Shown here piece after piece: positions 7,877 through 15,534 of a stretch of DNA of 39,783 nucleotides (position 1 is its first letter; each line of letters starts with the position of its first letter). Source of the DNA: Polyangiaceae bacterium (GTDB lineage: Bacteria > Myxococcota_A > Polyangia > Polyangiales > Polyangiaceae); NCBI GenBank assembly GCA_029261965.1, contig JAJDAH010000309.1, forward strand, positions 1 to 39,783, in the 5' to 3' direction. A program made the position numbers and the translations under genes. The notes under the pieces were generated by a model that was given only the letters and a program-made list of their open reading frames with translations, searched no databases and was not told the DNA's origin.

Positions 7877-8566
7877 TCAGTCGGACCGCGGCGTCGGGTC
7901 CCACTCGGCCACCTCTTCGAGTGGCTTCCGCCGGAGCCTCGGCACGGTGCAGTCCGCCGACGGGTACCCCACCGGAAAGAGAATGTACGGCTTTTCGTTT
8001 TTCGGCCGACCAAGGATTCGCCCGAGAAAGTTCATCGGGCTGGGGGTGTGAGTCAGCGTCGCGAGCCCCATCCGGTGCAGCGACGCGATGAACAGCCCGC
8101 AAGCGATTCCGACGCTCTCCTTGACGTAGTAATTCTTCCGCCGGTCACCGTTGGGCTCGAAACCGTAGAGTTCCTCGAAAACGACTACGAGCCACGGCAC
8201 GGTCTCGAGATAAGGCTTCTGCCAATCGACGCCGAGTGGCTTGACGGCGTCGAGCCACTCCTGAGGCATGCGGCCACCCTCGTAGCTCTCGTGCTCTTCT
8301 TTCTCCGCGGCCACGCGGATCTCACGCTTGATCGCCGGTGCGCTGACCGCGACGAACCGCCAAGGCTGACGATGCGCACCCGATGGGGCGGTCGATGCCG
8401 TGCGAATCGCCAGCTCGATGGCCTCTCGCGGGACAGGGTCGTCGGAAAAGAAACGAACGCTGCGGCGGCCGTCGAGCTCTTCGAAGAGCTCACGACCGCG
8501 GCGGACTCCCTCTTCTTCGGGCACGCGCTCGGGACGATACGGATCGACGGGAAGGGGGTCCGACAT
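7877..8566 (-). CDS. Nitroreductase-fold flavoprotein, iodotyrosine deiodinase (IYD)-like
   Basis: A 229-residue protein. ATG 8566 was chosen because the upstream extension is Arg/Ser-rich and overlaps the next gene. It belongs to the FMN nitroreductase superfamily, and its motif string matches vertebrate and bacterial IYD: RRSVRFFSDDPVP (FMN phosphate), IRTASTAPSGAHRQPWRFV, YYVKESVGIACGLFIASLH, LTHTPSPMNFL, LGRPKNEKPYILFPVGYPS and a VPRLRRKPLEE tail. The three residues IYD uses to close over halotyrosine appear to be kept: E91, Y95 (ExxxY) and K117 (DWQKPYL). By analogy it would remove halide from halogenated tyrosine or a related phenol using reduced FMN. The true substrate is unknown, and a generic nitro- or quinone-reductase role remains possible. 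It lies 25 bases downstream of the ACT-domain gene in a probable operon with glyQ. Confidence 0.82.
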   Translation of the reverse strand: MSDPLPVDPYRPERVPEEEGVRRGRELFEELDGRRSVRFFSDDPVPREAIELAIRTASTAPSGAHRQPWRFVAVSAPAIKREIRVAAEKEEHESYEGGRMPQEWLDAVKPLGVDWQKPYLETVPWLVVVFEELYGFEPNGDRRKNYYVKESVGIACGLFIASLHRMGLATLTHTPSPMNFLGRILGRPKNEKPYILFPVGYPSADCTVPRLRRKPLEEVAEWDPTPRSD

Positions 8567-8591
8567 GTTCGGCTCCAGGCGCACGCGCGCG

Positions 8592-9122
8592 TCAGCAGGT
8601 TTCGAGAACGAAGTCGAGATTCTCGTCGTCGCAAATCTCATTGAGGTGCCGGCGCAGATCGCTGAGCGCCGTCGCCGACGGAACTTGAAGCTCGGCGTCC
8701 AGCACGAACATCGGAGTGCCGCTCTGCGGCGCGTACTGAAGTCGTGACTCGAGCGACGCCAGGTTGATGTCGCGGGTGGCAAGCGTCGCAGAGACTCTCT
8801 GCACGATTCCGGGATGGTCGACCCCAGACACTCGGATCTTGTAGGCGACATAGTCGCGCGTGCCCTTCGGGGCCTCGGTGTCCTTCAGGACGCAGCTCAG
8901 ACCCAGTTTCTTTTCGAGACCCGCGCTGCGTTTTCGGACTTCTTCGATGGCCGTTTTCGGTCCGGACACGAGAAGCAGAACCGCGAATTCTCCACCGAGT
9001 ATCGCCATGCGGCTGTCTTCGAGGTTCGCCCCGGCGCCGTGGATCGTCGCCGCGACCTCGTTGACCAGGCCGGGGCGGTCTTTGCCGACGGCGGTGAGCA
9101 CCAGATAGCTTCGGTCCGACAT
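8592..9122 (-). CDS. Two-ACT-domain protein, GcvR-like
   Basis: A 176-residue protein made of two ACT domains, residues about 5-80 (YLVLTAVGKDRPGLVNEVAATIHGAGANL) and 92-172 (YKIRVSGVDHPGIVQRVSATLATRDINLASLES). This is the architecture and length of GcvR, the E. coli glycine-responsive partner of GcvA. ACT domains bind amino acids, so a sensor role is likely. ATG 9122 has a GGAG site five bases upstream. A GTG at 9128 would overlap the glyQ stop by four bases. Sitting directly behind glyQ, it may tie glycine level to glycyl-tRNA formation, but no gcvA or glycine cleavage genes are in the window, so this is inference. Confidence 0.8.
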   Translation of the reverse strand: MSDRSYLVLTAVGKDRPGLVNEVAATIHGAGANLEDSRMAILGGEFAVLLLVSGPKTAIEEVRKRSAGLEKKLGLSCVLKDTEAPKGTRDYVAYKIRVSGVDHPGIVQRVSATLATRDINLASLESRLQYAPQSGTPMFVLDAELQVPSATALSDLRRHLNEICDDENLDFVLETC

Positions 9123-9124
9123 CC

Positions 9125-10030
9125 TCACTCCGCCGCGCGGCTGTCACCGCGTAGAAGGGGAAACCCGAGAGCTTCCCGCTGGGCCACCCACGCCGCCGCC
9201 ACCTTGCGGGCCAATGCGCGAACTCGGCCGATGAAACGCTGTCGCTCGGTCACGCTGATCGCACCGCGAGCGTCGAGCACGTTGAAGGTGTGCGACGCTT
9301 TGATCACGAAGTCGTACGCCGGCAAGACGAGCTTCCGGAGCGGGTCGTCGTGGCGCCCGAGCAGCCGTCCGACCTCGGCTTCGTAATGGTCGAACGCGCT
9401 CACGTGCGCCGCGACGTCGGCCTCCTCGAAGTTGTAGGTCGACCACTCCCATTCGGCCCGCTTGAAGATCTCTCCGTAGGTCGCGGTGTCGTTGTAGGCG
9501 AGGTCGTAAACGTCATCCACGTCTTGCAGGTACATCGCGATCCGCTCGAGCCCGTAGGTCAATTCTCCGCTGACGGGTTTGCAGTCGATGCCTCCCGCTT
9601 GCTGAAAGTAAGTGAACTGACTGATTTCGAGCCCGTCGAGCCAGACCTGCCACCCGAGCCCCCAGGCGCCGAGGGTCGGGCTCTCCCAATCGTCTTCGAG
9701 AAAGCGGACATCGTGCTCGAGCGGATCGGTGCCGAGCGCCACCAGAGACTCGAGGTACTGGTCCTGGATGTCGGCGGGGTTCGGTTTGAGAATCACCTGA
9801 AACTGCGTGAACTGCTGGAGCCGGTTCGGATTGTCCCCGTAGCGTCCGTCGGTCGGCCTGCGAGAAGGCTCGACGTAGGCCACATTCCATGGCTCCGGCC
9901 CGAGCGACCGCAGAAACGTCGCGGGATTGAAGGTGCCCGCACCGACCTCTGATCCGTAGGGCTGGACGATCAAGCAGCCGCGATCCGCCCAGAACTTTTG
10001 CAGCGTGAGGATCAGATCCTGAAAGTACAT
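9125..10030 (-). CDS. glyQ: Glycyl-tRNA synthetase alpha subunit
   Basis: The catalytic class II subunit of the tetrameric bacterial glycyl-tRNA synthetase, which charges tRNA-Gly. The 301 residues match the usual GlyQ length and carry its landmarks: [23 protein letters not shown] at the start, [68 protein letters not shown], and [13 protein letters not shown] (motif 3-like). The start at ATG 10030 matches the family (MYFQDLI). The beta subunit gene glyS normally follows glyQ but is absent here: the next genes are an ACT-domain protein, a flavoprotein and malic enzyme. glyS must lie elsewhere in the genome, since the alpha subunit is not active alone. Confidence 0.95.
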   Translation of the reverse strand: MYFQDLILTLQKFWADRGCLIVQPYGSEVGAGTFNPATFLRSLGPEPWNVAYVEPSRRPTDGRYGDNPNRLQQFTQFQVILKPNPADIQDQYLESLVALGTDPLEHDVRFLEDDWESPTLGAWGLGWQVWLDGLEISQFTYFQQAGGIDCKPVSGELTYGLERIAMYLQDVDDVYDLAYNDTATYGEIFKRAEWEWSTYNFEEADVAAHVSAFDHYEAEVGRLLGRHDDPLRKLVLPAYDFVIKASHTFNVLDARGAISVTERQRFIGRVRALARKVAAAWVAQREALGFPLLRGDSRAAE

Positions 10031-10069
10031 CTCGCTCCGGGGGTAGCGTCCGGCGGCGACGCGCGCAAG

Positions 10070-10837
10070 CTAGTTCGTGCCCGCGAGCGGCTCGTCGTTC
10101 GGCGCTTCTGACTTGGCAATGCCGGGGCCCGGTGCGTCGGCAGCACAAAATCGCTGATTGAACTGGCCCGCGAGCATCGGCCCGAGCTCCTCGTGCTTGA
10201 AGAAAACGTATGCCTCTTTCCAGGGCTGCGCTCGCACTCGGTCCGCCCAGGCGTCGATGTCTGCCTCGGTGTAGTCCTCGCCACGCAGCCTCAGAAACCC
10301 CCAGTCCCCCGTCACGACCAACGGCGGCGCCGCGAGCTTGCCCTCGGCCTCGCCTCCGCAGAAGGCGGCATTGTGTTTGGTGAGCACCGCGTAGACATCG
10401 TCGTCGAACCACGACGGATGCCGAAACTCGAGCGCTGGCTTGCACCTCTCCCCGAGCAATCCGAGAAACGAGTCGAGCCGCTCGACGTCCTTCCGAAACG
10501 TCGGGGGAAGTTGAAACAGCACCGCGCCCAGCTTGTCCCCGAAGCCCGCGGTGACTTTTAAAAAATACGCGACGCTCTCGTCGGCGTCCGCGAGCTTTTG
10601 GCGGTGGGTGATCCGCATCGACGCCTTGACGACAAAACGAAAATCCGTCGGCACCTTCTCGCACCACGCTTCGACGACCGACTGCCGCGGCATTCGGTAG
10701 AAGGTGTTGTTCACCTCCACCGTCGGCAGCTTCGTGCCGTAGTACCCTAGGAAGCCGTCGTTCTTGAGCTCTTCGGGGTAGAAGGTGCCCTTCCACTCCT
10801 TGTAGGACCAACCGCTCGTACCACCGCGGACGATCAC
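10070..10837 (-). CDS. DUF72 (YecE-like) TIM-barrel protein
   Basis: A 255-residue member of the DUF72/YecE family, whose biochemical function is not established. Typical features: GGTSGWSYKEWKGTFYPEEL at the N-terminus, KLPTVEVNNTFYRMPRQSVVEAWCEKVPTDFRFVVKAS, LGAVLFQLPPTF, PALEFRHPSWF, and a late VFFKHEELG. The family fold is a TIM barrel with a conserved polar pocket, which suggests an enzyme. The GTG start at 10837 lies one base after the stop of the upstream gene, so translational coupling is likely. The C-terminal 25 residues are a Pro/Ala-rich tail. glyQ follows after 39 bases. Confidence 0.87.
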   Translation of the reverse strand: MIVRGGTSGWSYKEWKGTFYPEELKNDGFLGYYGTKLPTVEVNNTFYRMPRQSVVEAWCEKVPTDFRFVVKASMRITHRQKLADADESVAYFLKVTAGFGDKLGAVLFQLPPTFRKDVERLDSFLGLLGERCKPALEFRHPSWFDDDVYAVLTKHNAAFCGGEAEGKLAAPPLVVTGDWGFLRLRGEDYTEADIDAWADRVRAQPWKEAYVFFKHEELGPMLAGQFNQRFCAADAPGPGIAKSEAPNDEPLAGTN

Positions 10838-10838
10838 G

Positions 10839-12182
10839 TCAGTACCAGGCGGCGCCGACGGACGCGTTCAAGAACATCGGAAAGTCCGAATCGATCGGCG
10901 GAAGGAAGCTCACGGCGAAACGCATGTGCGGATCGGTACCGAGCTGGCTTCCGACCGTCGAATGCGATCCTGCCCCGGCTTCGGTCTCTTTGAGCCGGAG
11001 CTTGGTGACGTCGAGGCTGATTTCGGCGCCGCCGTAGTTGAAGAGATTGTCGCTGCGCGCTTCGCCACCGATCTCCAGGAAGTAAACGAAGGTGGGCGCG
11101 TAGGTGAGCCCGAGCACGAGGCCGCGCCACTGGTCGGCGGTGCGATAGTTGCCGATGCCAAAGGCGAGCCCCAGTTGAATCGGCACTTGGAGGCTGAAGA
11201 TGCCGTAGTCGGCACGCTCGACTTCCCGGATCAGCGGTTGCCCGATGATGCCCCGATACGTGAAACCAACGGGCTCGCTCACCCAGGCCAGACCCGGGTC
11301 CGCGCCGACCATGAGCTTGAATGCGGTAAAAAAGCCGATCTGCGTGGTCGGATCGGGTAACGGCAGGTACATCAAGCCGAGTCGAAGGCCTGGACCACCG
11401 CCGATGCCCAAGACGTTCGCGGTACCGCTGTCTCGGACACCTGTTTCGCCGGGTCGGTCTTGCGGATCCGTGAAGTCGACGTCGAACAGACCCAACATCG
11501 TAACGTTGATCCGCGCATCGAGCGCAAATTTCGCGCCGCCGCGTTCCTCCCACTTGCGGCGTCGAACCTTGGGGTCGTCCGCTGCGGTCGGCGCGGCCCA
11601 CTTGGGCGAATCCGAGCCCTCGTGCAGCACCGTCCAAGATTGCTCCGGAGCTGCCGCGACGGGCGGCGCCTCTTTCTTGGGTTTCGGCGCCGGAGCCACC
11701 TCGTCGAGAAGCGACGCGAGCATCTCGAGCGTCGGACCCTGGGGGTTTCCCTTGGGAGCCTCCACCACCTGGGACTTGGTGCCCTTGTCGCTGACGACGG
11801 TGACCCGAACGCCGATGACCGCCGGCTTCTCCCACTCGCGCGAGATGCGAACGAGCAGCGTCACGCCGAGCGCGGTCCTCAGCTGCCCGAGTTTCGCCTG
11901 ATCGGTCGTCACCTTGCCGGCTTCGAGCGCGCCGACACCCATGGCCGCAGCGTTGACGTCGAGCTTGCCCTTGGCTTCGAAGCCCCTCGCCCGCACCGCC
12001 TCGTACGCCTTGGCGCGAGCCTTAGCGTTCTCCGTCATATCTGACGCAACGTCACTCACGACGACCGCAGTCCCGGCGGTCGCCGGCTCTTCGGTTTGAG
12101 CCATTGCCGGAACCGTCACGAGCGCGGAGCCAGCGAGGGCTACGGTGAGACAGCCCACTCTTAACGAAGCAACCGGTGTCAC
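10839..12182 (-). CDS. Exported protein of unknown function, probable outer-membrane-type barrel
   Basis: The frame is open from 12572, but GTG 12182 starts a clear signal peptide (VASLRVGCLTVALAGSALVTV, cleavage after AMA), giving about 447 residues. Residues 30-150 form a small alpha/beta domain (VVVSDVASDMTENAKARAKAYEAVRARG..., LLVRISREWEKPAVIGVRVTVV), similar in style to myxobacterial proteins that test for parameter presence. A Pro/Lys-rich linker follows. From about residue 215 to the end, alternating polar/apolar strands with Gly turns and aromatic girdle-like residues (FALDARINVTMLGLFDVDF, LRLGLMYLPLPD, FVYFLEIGGEA) end in AAWY, an aromatic C-terminus typical of barrels. No family name can be given. 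It is the first gene of the run leading to glyQ and is divergent from the ATP-grasp gene. Confidence 0.7.
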   Translation of the reverse strand: MTPVASLRVGCLTVALAGSALVTVPAMAQTEEPATAGTAVVVSDVASDMTENAKARAKAYEAVRARGFEAKGKLDVNAAAMGVGALEAGKVTTDQAKLGQLRTALGVTLLVRISREWEKPAVIGVRVTVVSDKGTKSQVVEAPKGNPQGPTLEMLASLLDEVAPAPKPKKEAPPVAAAPEQSWTVLHEGSDSPKWAAPTAADDPKVRRRKWEERGGAKFALDARINVTMLGLFDVDFTDPQDRPGETGVRDSGTANVLGIGGGPGLRLGLMYLPLPDPTTQIGFFTAFKLMVGADPGLAWVSEPVGFTYRGIIGQPLIREVERADYGIFSLQVPIQLGLAFGIGNYRTADQWRGLVLGLTYAPTFVYFLEIGGEARSDNLFNYGGAEISLDVTKLRLKETEAGAGSHSTVGSQLGTDPHMRFAVSFLPPIDSDFPMFLNASVGAAWY

Positions 12183-12299
12183 GAGCGCATTCTGCCAAAT
12201 GTGGCGTCTGATTCCACAATTACCCGAAACCGCGGACGCATCGCTGTGGGGGAAAACCGAGCCGCTCGACAGATGAGCGCGATACGATGCGCGCGGCGG

Positions 12300-14084
12300 A
12301 TGGCGGCGCGACGGACCAAGACGGCAAAGCGCCCGAAAAAAATCGGTGCACGCTCGAAGAAGGCACCGAAAAAGAAGGTGACGTCCGCTCGCCAGCCGCG
12401 AGCAAAGAAGAAGAATGATCCACGGGCAAACGGCGCTCCGTCGACATCCCCCGAGCCCGGCCCCCGCCGAGTCCCGTCGCTCCCGACCACCTTTCGCCAG
12501 ACGACGTCGTCTCGAATCCGCCATCAGGCGTATCAGATGGCGGCTCCGCGCTCGCCCGACGAAGAGATCCAACGTTTCGGAGAGCTCCAGCTGACCCTCG
12601 TCGATCGGTGGATGAAGCTGCGCGACGACGAAAGCGGGCGGCGGGACGTCGTCATCGTACCTTCGCTTTCCCTCGATGGGTTCCAGCTGGCGTCGATCCC
12701 CGGGATCAACGCGTACGAAGAACGAATGCTATTCACGCTCGGGCTATTGAGAAAGCCACGAGCTCGCGTGGTCTACGTCACCTCCCAGCCCCTGCACCCG
12801 GCGATCGTCGACTACTTTCTCGCGCTCATCGGCGGAATACCAACGGCCCACGCCAGAGCCCGCCTCACGTTGTTGTCTTGCTATGACTCGACCCCCCGGT
12901 CGCTGACCGACAAGATCCTCGAGCGGCCCCGGCTGATTCAGCGCATTCGCGACGCGATCGACACCGAGCGCGCCCACATGACCGTCTTCACGGTCAGCGA
13001 ACGCGAACGCCAGCTCGCCGTCGCGCTCGGCATCCCGCTCTACGGAGTCGATCCCAAGCTCTTGCCGCTCGGCACCAAGAGCGGCTCGCGCGAAGTGTTC
13101 CGCGAAGCCGGCGTCGCGATGTCGCCGGGTGCGGAGAATCTCCGAAGCGCAAGAGACGTGGCAAACGCCACAGCGGACCTCTGGGAGGAGCACCCGGAAA
13201 CGAAACGCGTCGTGGTCAAGCTCAACGAAGGGTTCAGCGGAGAAGGCAACGCCCTGCTTCGGTTATCCGGTGATCTCCGTCGAGTGGCGCCAGGCAAAGC
13301 TTCGCACCGGTCTCGGGTCTCCGCCCTGGGCAAGGGACTCGAGAACCTGCGCTTCCAGAGCGGCAACGAGACCTGGCGGCGATTCGAATCCGCCATAGAA
13401 ACGGTTGGCGCCGTCGTCGAAGCGTTCGTCGAAGGCAAGGAGTCTCGCTCGCCCAGCGCCCAACTTCGAATCAACCCCGGCGGCGAGCTCGAAGCCATGA
13501 GCACCCACGACCAGATCCTCGGCGGCCGAGACGGACAGGTCTATCAGGGTTGCCGCTTCCCAGCGGATCCGGCCTACCACCTGGCGATCCAGCACGACGC
13601 GCTCAAAGTCGGCGAGATCCTCGTTCGAAAGGGCGTGATCGGTCGCGTCGCCGTCGACTTCGTGACCGTTCGGACCAAAGGCGGCTGGAAGTCCTACGCC
13701 ATCGAGATCAACCTCCGAATGACGGGCACGACGCACCCCATCATGATGATGAGGCTGCTCAACGACGGCACCTACGATCCGGAAGAGGGCGTGTACGTGA
13801 CCCGACGCGGCGATCCTCGCTTCTACGTATCTACCGACAATCTGATTCGGCCCCACTATCGAGGCCTGCTCCCTGGGGACGTGCTCGACATCGCCGCGCG
13901 CCATCACTTGCACTACCAACCGTGGGCGGAAACCGGGGTCGCTTTTCACCTGCTCGGTGGACTGAGTGAATTCGGCAAGGTCGGGTTCACGGCGATAGGC
14001 GCCTCTCCGGAAGAAGCCGACGGTTGGTACGAGCGCACGGAGCGAGCTCTCGACGCGGAGACCCAAGGGGACATGAACACATGA
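12300..14084 (+). CDS. ATP-grasp peptide ligase, PGM1-related
   Basis: Its overall pattern matches the PGM1-related ATP-grasp group, named after the pheganomycin peptide ligase, which joins a peptide to a nonproteinogenic N-terminal unit using ATP. From ATG 12300 (594 aa) the order is as follows. First comes a Lys/Arg-rich disordered tail (residues 1-45). A pre-ATP-grasp domain follows (VVIVPSLSLDGFQLASIPGINAYEERMLF; VYVTSQPLHPAIVDYFLALI). The ATP-grasp domain then has VVVKLNEGFSGEGNALL (nucleotide Lys and Gly loop), GAVVEAFVEG, VAVDFVTVR, and metal-binding EINLRMTGTTHPIMM. A PGM1_C-like end closes the protein. ATG 12273 is an alternative start, and ATG 12537 would drop the basic tail. It overlaps the next gene by ATGA, so they are co-translated. 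The substrate is unknown; the group includes many uncharacterised members outside antibiotic clusters. Confidence 0.8.
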   Translation: MAARRTKTAKRPKKIGARSKKAPKKKVTSARQPRAKKKNDPRANGAPSTSPEPGPRRVPSLPTTFRQTTSSRIRHQAYQMAAPRSPDEEIQRFGELQLTLVDRWMKLRDDESGRRDVVIVPSLSLDGFQLASIPGINAYEERMLFTLGLLRKPRARVVYVTSQPLHPAIVDYFLALIGGIPTAHARARLTLLSCYDSTPRSLTDKILERPRLIQRIRDAIDTERAHMTVFTVSERERQLAVALGIPLYGVDPKLLPLGTKSGSREVFREAGVAMSPGAENLRSARDVANATADLWEEHPETKRVVVKLNEGFSGEGNALLRLSGDLRRVAPGKASHRSRVSALGKGLENLRFQSGNETWRRFESAIETVGAVVEAFVEGKESRSPSAQLRINPGGELEAMSTHDQILGGRDGQVYQGCRFPADPAYHLAIQHDALKVGEILVRKGVIGRVAVDFVTVRTKGGWKSYAIEINLRMTGTTHPIMMMRLLNDGTYDPEEGVYVTRRGDPRFYVSTDNLIRPHYRGLLPGDVLDIAARHHLHYQPWAETGVAFHLLGGLSEFGKVGFTAIGASPEEADGWYERTERALDAETQGDMNT

Positions 14085-14821
14085 GCGAATCGAACGACGT
14101 CGACCTGGCACTCGAAGCCTTTCACACCGACAAGAACGAAGCGCGGGCCCTCATCATGAAGTGGGCGGTGGCGACCGTAGCGTTGCAGGACATCGTGAAC
14201 GACCGGAAAGACAGTCGGCCCAGTTGGCCGGACTTGGCGCAGGCCGCCACCAAGTGGCTTGAGGACTACGGCAAGAGCGAAGGCAAGTGGAAGTCCCACC
14301 AGGAAGTCAGTCTGCGGATCTCGACGATGGGCGGGGAGCCGGAACCGGTGCCACAAACGCGCCTCGAGCAGTTCGACGAGAAGCTGTCGTTGTGGATGCA
14401 GCGCTACGGCGTGCTCTCGCTCAGGTGGTCCCTCGGGATCGTGTTCGTGTGGTTCGGCGCCCTGAAGCCGTTCGGACTGAGCCCGGCCGCCGGCCTGGTG
14501 GAAAAGACGGTCACCTGGTTTCCTTTCGACTACTTCTTCCCGATCCTCGGCGTCTGGGAGGTGGCCATCGGACTGTGCTTGATGTTCCGCCCCCTGCTTC
14601 GGGTCGCGCTGGTGCTACTGTTCCTGCAGATGCCGGGCACGGCGCTGCCGCTCCTGCTACTCCCGGACATCTGTTTCACCCACTTCCCCTACGCGCTGAC
14701 CCTCGAAGGTCAGTACATCATCAAGAACCTCACCCTCATCAGCGCCGGCATCATGGTCGGGGGCACGGTTCGCATGGGCAAGAAGCGACGCGATCAAAGA
14801 CGCGTCACCTGGGTGCTCTGA
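14081..14821 (+). CDS. DUF417/DoxX-like integral membrane protein with N-terminal soluble domain
   Basis: A 246-residue protein whose ATG overlaps the stop of the ATP-grasp gene by four bases. Residues 1-105 are a hydrophilic helical region (ALIMKWAVATVALQDIVNDRKDSRPSW; DYGKSEGKWKSHQEVS) not expected in DUF417 proteins. Residues 110-235 hold about four membrane segments with the YkgB/DUF417 pattern: LRWSLGIVFVWFGALKPFGL, FPILGVWEVAIGLCLMF, LLFLQMPGTALPLLLLPD and YALTLEGQYIIKNLTLISAGIMV. DoxX-related proteins are inner-membrane proteins sometimes tied to oxidative or thiol stress; the function here is unknown. Tight coupling to the ligase suggests handling, modification or export of the ligase product, which is inference. 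Confidence 0.72.
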   Translation: MSESNDVDLALEAFHTDKNEARALIMKWAVATVALQDIVNDRKDSRPSWPDLAQAATKWLEDYGKSEGKWKSHQEVSLRISTMGGEPEPVPQTRLEQFDEKLSLWMQRYGVLSLRWSLGIVFVWFGALKPFGLSPAAGLVEKTVTWFPFDYFFPILGVWEVAIGLCLMFRPLLRVALVLLFLQMPGTALPLLLLPDICFTHFPYALTLEGQYIIKNLTLISAGIMVGGTVRMGKKRRDQRRVTWVL

Positions 14822-14837
14822 CGACAGAACCGAGCAG

Positions 14838-15491
14838 ATGACGCGAGTAACCGTCGACTTCTACTTCGACTACTTGTCGCCGTACGCGTACCTCGCCTGG
14901 CACTCGCTCCGGCATCGAGAGGCGCTCGAGCTCCGCCCGATCCCCGTGGTGCTCGGCAAGCTGCTCGAGCATTGGGGGCAGCTCGGACCCGCCGAAATCG
15001 CACCGAAGCGCGACTTCGTGTTCAAACACTGCGCCAGACTCGCCGCCCTCGCTTCACTGCCGTTTTGCCCACCGAAGTTTCACCCGTTCAACCCCCTCAT
15101 TGCGCTCCGCGTCTCATCCACCGAAGTCGCCGGCGAAGCGCAGGACCGGGTCGTGCACGCCCTGTTTCAGGCAGGTTGGGCCCAGGGGGCCGACCTCGGC
15201 TCGAAAGACGAGGTCGCCACGGCGCTCACCGCCAGTGGGCTCGATGGCTCGGGCCTCGTCGAGCGAACGGCAGAGCTAGCCGCCAAAGGGGCGCTTCGCA
15301 CCGCCACCGAATCCGCCGTCGCGCTCGGAGTCTTCGGCGTACCGTCGATGATCGTGCATGGAGAGCTCTTTTGGGGAAACGACCAGACCGATCTCGTCGA
15401 GCGGCGTGCGCGCGGCGAAGACCCGATAGATCCCGAGCAAGCCCAGCGACAGCTCGCCCGGGAAGCAACGGCCGTGCGCCCGCGGGCGTAG
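14838..15491 (+). CDS. DsbA-fold isomerase, 2-hydroxychromene-2-carboxylate isomerase-like
   Basis: A 217-residue member of the DsbA/GST-kappa superfamily. It has VDFYFDYLSPYAYLAW at the N-terminus (the Ser-Pro-Tyr stretch replaces the CxxC of true DsbA), PIPVVLGKLLEHWG, PFNPLIALR, and the cis-Pro region GVFGVPSMIVHGELFWGNDQTDLVE. The best-known relatives are glutathione-dependent isomerases of naphthalene breakdown (NahD). No other aromatic-degradation genes are nearby, so the substrate is likely different. It starts 16 bases after the DUF417-like gene and probably belongs to the same transcript. A strong hairpin follows the stop. Confidence 0.82.
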   Translation: MTRVTVDFYFDYLSPYAYLAWHSLRHREALELRPIPVVLGKLLEHWGQLGPAEIAPKRDFVFKHCARLAALASLPFCPPKFHPFNPLIALRVSSTEVAGEAQDRVVHALFQAGWAQGADLGSKDEVATALTASGLDGSGLVERTAELAAKGALRTATESAVALGVFGVPSMIVHGELFWGNDQTDLVERRARGEDPIDPEQAQRQLAREATAVRPRA

Positions 15492-15498
15492 CGTAGTG

Positions 15499-15527
15499 CG
15501 ACGCGGCCCCGCCGAGGGACCGCGTCG
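15499..15527. terminator. Bidirectional terminator hairpin
   Basis: CGACGCGG (15499-15506) pairs perfectly with CCGCGTCG (15520-15527). Inside, CCC and GGG can add three pairs after one mismatch. It lies in the 43-base gap between the convergent isomerase and DUF2330 genes. Confidence 0.7.
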
Positions 15528-15534
15528 GCCCCTC

